Below are positions 56,465 to 61,521 of a stretch of 61,521 bases of DNA, in pieces. The stretch spans positions 1 to 61,521 of the forward strand of contig CACOBL010000007.1 in assembly GCA_902625455.1 (NCBI GenBank), read 5' to 3'. The notes under the pieces are model-generated. The model saw only the letters and a program-made list of their open reading frames with translations, was not told the DNA's origin and made no database searches. The position numbers were made by a program, and so were the translations under genes. Each line of letters opens with the position of its first letter. Positions within the stretch are counted from its first letter, which is position 1. The DNA is from an uncultured Candidatus Actinomarina sp. (GTDB lineage Bacteria > Actinomycetota > Acidimicrobiia > Actinomarinales > Actinomarinaceae).

Positions 56465-58081
56465 ATGTCAAAAAATATTCTTGTAGCTGTTGCATGGCCA
56501 TATGCAAGTGGTTCTAGACACTTAGGCCATATTGGAGGTGCGTATTTACCAGCTGATATTTTTGCAAGATATCACAGAGTGATTGGCAACAATGTCTTAA
56601 TGGTGTCAGGTAGTGACGTTCATGGTACACCAATTACTGTAAGAGCCGATGCTGAAGGTGTTGAACCAATTGATATAGTAAATAAATATCATAATGAATT
56701 TTTAGGGTATTGGGAAAAATTAGGTGTCTCTTGGGATAATTATACAACAACAATGACCGATACTCATATAGAGGTTGTTCACGATATATTTAATGAATTA
56801 TTAAAAAAAGGTTTTATAGACAAACAAAAATCTTTACAAGCATATGACCCTGAAGAAAAAAAATTTTTGCCAGACAGGTACGTTGAAGGAACTTGTCCTT
56901 ATTGTTCTTATAGTGAGGCAAGAGGTGACCAGTGTGATAGCTGTAGTAAAACTCTTGATCCAGAAGAGTTATTAAATCCTGTAAGTAAAATATCTGGAAA
57001 CAAAGCTGAATTTAAAGAGACTGAACATTTTTTCCTAAAACTAAGTCTTCTAGAGAAACAGTTAGCTACATGGCTTGATGAAAAAGAAGGATGGAGACCT
57101 CATGTTATAAATTGGGCTAAATCATTTGTAAAAGATGGATTACAAGACAGGGCAATCACAAGAGATTTAGATTGGGGCATAGAAATACCTGTAGATGATC
57201 TTGGTTCTGGGAAAAAAATATATGTATGGTTTGAAGCAGTCATCGGTTATTTATCTGCTTCAAAAGAATGGGCAAAAATTAAAGGAGATGATAAAAAGTG
57301 GACTGAATGGTGGAATAATGAATCTGCTGAAACTTATTACTTTATAGGCAAAGATAATGTCCCATTTCATGCCGTTATCTGGCCAAGTATCTTACTTGCT
57401 TATGAAGGCCTGAACCTACCAACAAATGTTCCTGCGAATCAATACATACTAGTAAAGGGTGAAAAAGCTTCAGCAAGTAGAGGTGTCGGAAAATCTCTGC
57501 ATGAATATCTTGATGAATGGAATCCAGATGCACTTCGATACGCTTTAGCTTCTGCATTACCAGAGCAATCAGATACTGAGATTAGTGAAGATGAAATGAT
57601 TAGAAGAAATAATGAAGAACTTGTTGCTACATGGGGTAATTTAGTTCAAAGAGTTTTTACACAAATTAATAATAATTTTTCAAAAATAAATGAAATTGAT
57701 GAAGCGAATGATATAGATAAAAAACTATTACAAGAAATGTCAGAATCTTTTGAAATAGTAGGACAACTGATCGAAAAAGTGGAATTAAAAACATCCTTGC
57801 AAGAATCTATGCGTTACGTATCCAAGGTAAACGGATATCTAAATGAAACAGAACCTTGGAAAGTAATTAAAGAAGATGAAAAGCGTGCAGGACGAATTTT
57901 ATACACTGCCCTACAGGCTATTGATAGTTGTGCGAATCTTCTTTATCCATTTATGCCAACAACAAGTGATTTAGTTAGATCTGCTATTCCAAGAGAAACT
58001 AACAACTCATGGGGTTTAAATAAAATAAAAACAGGAGTCGAATTAAAAGAAATTGGACTCCTGTTTAATAAGTTTGATTAA
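56465..58081 (+). CDS. metG: Methionyl-tRNA synthetase
   Basis: 538 residues. Class I with 'YASGSRHLGHIGGAYLPADIFARYHR' (HIGH equivalent HLGH), a four-Cys zinc knuckle 'CPYCSYSEARGDQCDSC' and the anticodon-binding 'NNEELVATWGNLVQRV'. The KMSKS loop reads 'EKASASRG', i.e. K-A-S-A-S, keeping the first Lys and both Ser but not the second Lys. The C-terminal tRNA-binding appendix is absent. Its last 50 bases contain the sodN terminator. The stop overlaps the sodN stop by 4 bases. Confidence 0.94.
   Translation: MSKNILVAVAWPYASGSRHLGHIGGAYLPADIFARYHRVIGNNVLMVSGSDVHGTPITVRADAEGVEPIDIVNKYHNEFLGYWEKLGVSWDNYTTTMTDTHIEVVHDIFNELLKKGFIDKQKSLQAYDPEEKKFLPDRYVEGTCPYCSYSEARGDQCDSCSKTLDPEELLNPVSKISGNKAEFKETEHFFLKLSLLEKQLATWLDEKEGWRPHVINWAKSFVKDGLQDRAITRDLDWGIEIPVDDLGSGKKIYVWFEAVIGYLSASKEWAKIKGDDKKWTEWWNNESAETYYFIGKDNVPFHAVIWPSILLAYEGLNLPTNVPANQYILVKGEKASASRGVGKSLHEYLDEWNPDALRYALASALPEQSDTEISEDEMIRRNNEELVATWGNLVQRVFTQINNNFSKINEIDEANDIDKKLLQEMSESFEIVGQLIEKVELKTSLQESMRYVSKVNGYLNETEPWKVIKEDEKRAGRILYTALQAIDSCANLLYPFMPTTSDLVRSAIPRETNNSWGLNKIKTGVELKEIGLLFNKFD
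58029..58066 (-). terminator. Intrinsic terminator of sodN, inside the metG coding end
   Basis: An 11-bp stem (AAACAGGAGTC / GACTCCTGTTT) extended by AATT/AATT across a G-G mismatch. On the minus strand it is followed by a long T-rich tract (TTTTATTTTATTT), 11 bases after the sodN stop. On the plus strand no T-run follows. It therefore serves sodN while coding for the last residues of MetG. Confidence 0.8.
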
Positions 58082-58464
58082 GATTTTGAATCTTTAAAAA
58101 TCCCATCGATTTCATCGATAAGTTTTAAAAGTTCTTCTCCAACTGCTGGATCTTCTGTTTTTTTTGCTTCGCCAGCTTTCTTTGTTGCCATCCAAAACAA
58201 TTCGTGCAGATTAGGATACTTTTCTAAATGTTCTGGTTTAAAATAATCAGTCCAAAGTACCCAAAGGTGATGCTTAACCTCTTCTGCTCTTTCTTCTTTT
58301 ATCGTCACGCATCTTTGACGAAAGCTAGGATCGTCTGAATCCTGGTATTTTTTTGATGCATTTAGAACTGATTCTGCTTCAATTCTTGCCTGCGCTGGAT
58401 CGTATACACCACATGGAAGATCACAATGTGCATATGCATATTTCGTCGGTTTAAATAATTTCAT
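58078..58464 (-). CDS. sodN: Nickel superoxide dismutase precursor
   Basis: 128 residues. A 12-residue propeptide ending '..YAYA' precedes the nickel hook 'HCDLPCGVYDPAQARIEAES' (His13, Cys14, Cys18 are mature His1, Cys2, Cys6). Mature length is 116, close to the 117 of Streptomyces. It disproportionates superoxide in the cytoplasm as a hexamer, after cleavage by SodX, encoded divergently. GAGAGGAG precedes the ATG. Ni-SOD is common in marine actinobacteria and replaces Fe/Mn-SOD there. Confidence 0.96.
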   Translation of the reverse strand: MKLFKPTKYAYAHCDLPCGVYDPAQARIEAESVLNASKKYQDSDDPSFRQRCVTIKEERAEEVKHHLWVLWTDYFKPEHLEKYPNLHELFWMATKKAGEAKKTEDPAVGEELLKLIDEIDGIFKDSKS

Positions 58465-58484
58465 AAAACTCCTCTCATATATAC

Positions 58485-58492
58485 ATTATAAT
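58485..58492. promoter_or_regulatory. Palindromic -10 shared by sodN and sodX
   Basis: ATTATAAT reads as TATAAT on each strand (58487-58492 plus, 58485-58490 minus). Transcription starting about seven bases on would give sodX a leader of only a few bases and sodN a leader of about 14 bases carrying its Shine-Dalgarno. The start-to-start gap is 41 bases, so one site probably drives both. Confidence 0.55.
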
Positions 58493-58505
58493 TTGAATAG
58501 ATACT

Positions 58506-59006
58506 ATGTTTAAAACACTCGGGAGATTAATTAATTTAAAAACGATTGTAATAATCGCTATATATATATTTCTAAAAAAAGAAGACAAATCAATTACAAC
58601 TTATGAAATAAAAGAAGAAAGCATGAGTCCGGAATTACTTCCAGAAGATTATGTAATTGCAGTAAAGACAAGTGAACCATTTAACAGAGGAGACATAGTT
58701 GTATTTGAAAATAATGAAAAAAGTATTTCTGTTGTCAAAAGAGTAGTTGGACTTCCAGGAGAAACTATATCAGCTACAGATGGTCAACTATACATTAATC
58801 AAAATCCAATCGATGACCCATGGGCAAAAACACTAACTGATGATTTTATTGAATGTAAAGTTGATGAAAATCAAATTTTTGTTTTAGGAGATGAAAGAAG
58901 ACTCTCTACAAGTGACTCAAGGACCCTCGGCCCAATAGATGCATCACAATGTTTAAAAGTTAAATACAGGTATTGGCCGTATCAAAGAATTAAATCATAT
59001 GAGTAA
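58506..59006 (+). CDS. sodX: Nickel-type SOD maturation protease SodX (signal peptidase S26 family)
   Basis: 166 residues. One N-terminal membrane helix (about 9-24), catalytic Ser39 in 'EESMSPELLPEDYV', Lys78 in 'SVVKRVVGLPGE', and box E 'LGDERRLSTSDSRTLGPI'. These small S26 proteins paired with sodN remove its propeptide to free the His1 nickel ligand. It is divergent from sodN and overlaps the Cys-rich gene by 8 bases. Confidence 0.9.
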   Translation: MFKTLGRLINLKTIVIIAIYIFLKKEDKSITTYEIKEESMSPELLPEDYVIAVKTSEPFNRGDIVVFENNEKSISVVKRVVGLPGETISATDGQLYINQNPIDDPWAKTLTDDFIECKVDENQIFVLGDERRLSTSDSRTLGPIDASQCLKVKYRYWPYQRIKSYE

Positions 59007-59190
59007 CTCATTATTTTGTAGTTGGTGTAAAAATGAAATGGCGTATATACATGGTCATGCTTCTTGTATAAACAATTCGTGTTCTATGTTTGGATTGAAT
59101 CAAGCTGAATGTTGCTCTGGAGAAAATGCTAATAATTGCGTAGGAACCCAGCAAAATGAAATTACTTTATCTCCAAAAGGATTACAATAA
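58999..59190 (+). CDS. Cys-rich 63-residue protein, likely metal-binding
   Basis: 63 residues with seven Cys (7, 10, 23, 28, 38, 39, 47) and 'YIHGH' (His18, His20). The layout CxxC-x7-HGHxxC-x4-C-x9-CC-x7-C resembles a zinc-ribbon-like or metal-carrier domain; the family is unnamed to my knowledge. It overlaps sodX by 8 bases, so translation is coupled to Ni-SOD maturation, and lies 17 bases before korA. Role in nickel or iron handling is only a guess. Composition argues against a chance frame. Confidence 0.65.
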   Translation: MSNSLFCSWCKNEMAYIHGHASCINNSCSMFGLNQAECCSGENANNCVGTQQNEITLSPKGLQ

Positions 59191-59207
59191 GTAAGTAGGA
59201 TTAATAA

Positions 59208-61521
59208 ATGAGCGAAGAAAAATTTGAAATACCTGAACATCTATTAAAGAGATCTGCAGAAGCTAAAGCAAAAGCTTTGGGGGTTCCTGTTGAACAAGTT
59301 TTGGAAGAAATGAAATCTGGAAAACCTGCAGCTGAAGTTGAAGAGGTCGTAGAAGAGCCAGCTGCTGAAGTTGAAGAAGTCGTAGAAGAACCAGTTGCTG
59401 AAGTTGAAAAAGTTATAGAGGAACCAGCAGCTGAAGTTAAAGAAGAACCAGTTGCTAAGGTTGAAGAAGAGCAAGTTGAAGAAGTTATAGAAGAACCAGC
59501 TGCTGAAGTTGAAGAGATTGAAGAAGAACCAGCTGCTGAAGCTGAGGAAGTCGTAGAAGAGCCAGCTGCTGAGATTGAGGAAAATAAAACTGTTGAGTCA
59601 ATACCTGCGATAACAATAAGATTTGCTGGTGACTCTGGTGATGGAATGCAGCTTGTTGGAACAAGATTTACTGATACCTCTGCAGTATTTGGTAATGACC
59701 TAGCTACTTTACCTTCTTTTCCTGCAGAAATTAGGGCTCCTCAAGGAACAATAGCTGGAGTTTCTTCTTTTCAAGTTCAGATTGCAGATTTTGATATTCT
59801 AACGCCTGGGGATAATCCAGACGTACTAGTTGCAATGAATCCAGCAGCCCTTAAAGCACACTTACATGATTTATCTCCAAATGGAATGCTAATACTCAAT
59901 GAAGATGCATTTGATGAGAAAAATATTTCTAAAGCTGGTTATAAAGTAGACCCAAGAGAATCAGGTGAACTTGATGGATATAGAATCTTTCAAGTTCCAA
60001 TGGAAAAGCTAACAAAAGAAGCTCTTCAAGAATTCGACTTACCCGGAAGAGCTGTTCTCAGATCCAAAAATATGATTGCTTTAGGACTTATTTCTTGGAC
60101 ATTTAATAGGCCTTTAAAAGATACTGAAAACTGGATTAATCAAAAATTTGCAAAATTACCTGAAGTAGCAAAAGCAAATATTAAGGCACTTAAGACCGGA
60201 TATAACTTTGGAATTACTACTGAAGCTTTTCATCATACATACACTGTTGAAAAAGCAGCACTTCCATCAGGAGAGTATACAAACATAAATGGAAATATTG
60301 GACTTAGCTGGGGATTGATTGCTGGAGCTAAGAAAGCAAACTTAGATTTATTTTATGGAAGTTACCCAATCACACCAGCATCAGACATTCTTCATGAACT
60401 TTCCAAACACAAAAACTTTAACGTGATTACATTCCAGGCTGAAGATGAGATTGCTGCTGCAGCTGCATCTGTAGGTGCATCTTTTACAGGAAAATTAGCT
60501 GTTACTGGTACAAGTGGTCCCGGTCTTGCATTAAAAAGTGAAACTATTTCATTAGCGTTATCAGCAGAACTTCCATTAGTTATCGTTAATGTTCAAAGAG
60601 GTGGCCCATCAACAGGATTGCCAACTAAACCAGAACAATCTGACTTACTGTTCGCAATGTACGGTAGACATGGTGAAGCTCCGCTACCTGTGATAGCTGC
60701 AAAATCTCCATCACATGCTTTTTATGCTGCATTTGAAGCTACAAGAATTGCTTTAAAGTACATGACTCCAGTAATTCTTTTATCAGATAATTATGTTGCT
60801 ACAGGATCTGAGCCTTGGAAATTGCCAGATTTTAATGATATTAACGAAATTTCAACAAATTTAACTAATCACTATAACACTGAAGATGGTTTCCTTCCGT
60901 TCTTGAGAGATGTCGAGACATTTGCAAGACCATGGGCTATTCCAGGTACTCCTGGACTCGAACATCGAGTTGGAGGACTTGAGAAAGAAGATGGTACTGG
61001 AAATGTATCTTATGACTCTGCAAATCATCAATATATGACTGATATGAGAGCTTGGAAAATTGAAAACATTGCTAATGACATAGAAGATTTAGAAATTCAT
61101 GGAGATAAAAATTCTGACACACTTGTTTTAGGTTGGGGTTCTACTTTTGGAGGTATTACACAAGCAGTTAACAGGCTAAACAAAAAAGGAATAAGTGTTG
61201 CCAGTGCTCACTTTGTTCATCTAAATCCATTTCCGGACAACACCGCAGATGTTTTAAGCAAATTTAGAAATGTTATTATTCCAGAGCTAAATACTGGTCA
61301 ATTATCGAAAATGATTAGAGCTAAGTACCTTATTGATACAATTGGTATCAATAAAGTTGCAGCAGTTCCTTTTACTGCTCAAGAGTTAGAAAATAAAATT
61401 GAAGATCTCATAAATTCTTTTGCAAATGTTGTAGATCATCCAGTATCTGAAGTTGAAGAAATTATAGAGGAACCAGCTGCTGAAGTTGAAGAAGTTGTAG
61501 AAGAAGTTGTAGAAGAACCAG
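59208..61521 (+). CDS. korA: 2-oxoacid:acceptor oxidoreductase, gamma-alpha subunit (partial, runs off the right edge)
   Basis: 771 residues are visible with no stop. An N-terminal helix segment 'IPEHLLKRSAEAKAKALG' leads into acidic Pro/Ala/Val repeats (about residues 42-125). The gamma domain starts near 133 ('IRFAGDSGDGMQLVG'), the alpha pyruvate/2-oxoacid ferredoxin oxidoreductase domain near 361 ('GSYPITPASDILHEL', 'FQAEDEIAAAAASVGASFTG', 'TSGPGLALKSE'). From about 745 the same acidic repeat resumes. It oxidises 2-oxoglutarate or a similar acid with ferredoxin; the TPP beta subunit (KorB) should be just beyond. AGTAGGA precedes the ATG. Confidence 0.9.
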   Translation, partial: MSEEKFEIPEHLLKRSAEAKAKALGVPVEQVLEEMKSGKPAAEVEEVVEEPAAEVEEVVEEPVAEVEKVIEEPAAEVKEEPVAKVEEEQVEEVIEEPAAEVEEIEEEPAAEAEEVVEEPAAEIEENKTVESIPAITIRFAGDSGDGMQLVGTRFTDTSAVFGNDLATLPSFPAEIRAPQGTIAGVSSFQVQIADFDILTPGDNPDVLVAMNPAALKAHLHDLSPNGMLILNEDAFDEKNISKAGYKVDPRESGELDGYRIFQVPMEKLTKEALQEFDLPGRAVLRSKNMIALGLISWTFNRPLKDTENWINQKFAKLPEVAKANIKALKTGYNFGITTEAFHHTYTVEKAALPSGEYTNINGNIGLSWGLIAGAKKANLDLFYGSYPITPASDILHELSKHKNFNVITFQAEDEIAAAAASVGASFTGKLAVTGTSGPGLALKSETISLALSAELPLVIVNVQRGGPSTGLPTKPEQSDLLFAMYGRHGEAPLPVIAAKSPSHAFYAAFEATRIALKYMTPVILLSDNYVATGSEPWKLPDFNDINEISTNLTNHYNTEDGFLPFLRDVETFARPWAIPGTPGLEHRVGGLEKEDGTGNVSYDSANHQYMTDMRAWKIENIANDIEDLEIHGDKNSDTLVLGWGSTFGGITQAVNRLNKKGISVASAHFVHLNPFPDNTADVLSKFRNVIIPELNTGQLSKMIRAKYLIDTIGINKVAAVPFTAQELENKIEDLINSFANVVDHPVSEVEEIIEEPAAEVEEVVEEVVEEP
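59331..59582 (+). repeat. Tandem acidic repeat in the 5' part of korA
   Basis: About 250 bases of imperfect units of roughly 33-36 bases encoding EEPAAEVEEVV-like peptides (variants EEPVAEVEKVI, EEPAAEAEEVV). Units drift in length by codon steps, so all stay in frame. The antisense frame is also open as a by-product. Confidence 0.85.
61447..61521 (+). repeat. Same acidic repeat at the 3' part of korA
   Basis: The units seen at 59331-59582 reappear after the catalytic domains ('SEVEEIIEEPAAEVEEVVEE') and continue past the window edge. Their full extent cannot be seen. Confidence 0.8.

Noticed and set aside
59244..59474. Long minus-strand frame rich in Phe, Asn, Leu and Ser
   Set aside because: It is the antisense of the korA acidic repeats; its composition is a by-product of GAA/GTT repeats and no ribosome site is seen.

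Overview
The window is 61.5 kb of very AT-rich (about one third G+C by eye, not computed), gene-dense DNA. About 60 protein genes and three tRNA genes are packed with few gaps over 100 bases. Neighbouring genes often overlap by 1-20 bases and TTG/GTG starts are common. There is no insertion sequence, prophage, CRISPR array or rRNA. The gene content points to a streamlined marine actinobacterium of the Acidimicrobiia / 'Candidatus Actinomarina' kind. This is an inference from Ni-superoxide dismutase with its peptidase, a CofC/FbiD-like F420 gene, mycobacterial-style fatty-acid genes, an Asp-type MurA, GatCAB with GltX, and malEFG without a local ATPase.

Layout. 0-7.7 kb: acyl-CoA metabolism (MaoC-like tail, thiolase, quinone oxidoreductase, acyl-CoA dehydrogenase, SDR, acyl-CoA ligase) with NfuA and thiamine pyrophosphokinase. 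7.8-15.2 kb: maltodextrin uptake and use (malG, malF, malE, a GH13 glucosidase, divergent malQ), with a clear intrinsic terminator between malE and malF. 15.2-19.1 kb: a membrane operon (TrkA/Usp regulator, CPA2 antiporter, DUF368/PopT, a 45-residue TatA, lipoprotein cytochrome c). 19.2-28.6 kb: ychF, two UMF1-type MFS genes around folD and an aminotransferase, a pyruvate kinase operon, and cofC/fbiD. 28.6-37.9 kb: tRNA-Glu/Gln/Glu, gltX, a FAH-family gene, ilvE, pgpA, gatB-gatA-gatC, dapE, dapD. 38-47 kb: ligA-mnmA-cysteine desulfurase, an SRPBCC/lipoprotein pair, Nfu C-domain, murA, pgl, a DMT transporter. 47-56 kb: two ALDH-family genes, deoC, gltB, amt. 56-61.5 kb: metG, sodN/sodX, a Cys-rich small protein, and the start of a 2-oxoacid:acceptor oxidoreductase alpha subunit with acidic repeats at both ends; the window ends inside it.

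How it fits together: a heterotroph that imports maltodextrins, oxidises acyl-CoAs and uses ferredoxin-linked 2-oxoacid oxidation. It takes up ammonium into glutamate by GltB. It probably makes Gln-tRNA indirectly (GltX plus GatCAB, with tRNA-Gln beside gltX). The most unusual items are a three-way-junction RNA candidate just upstream of the DMT transporter gene (45942-46016), the doubly repeat-flanked KorA, a face-to-face sodN/sodX promoter with the sodN terminator buried in metG, the Cys-rich peptide after sodX, and a 13-bp stem-loop between amt and gltB. No gene-free stretch exceeds 300 bases.
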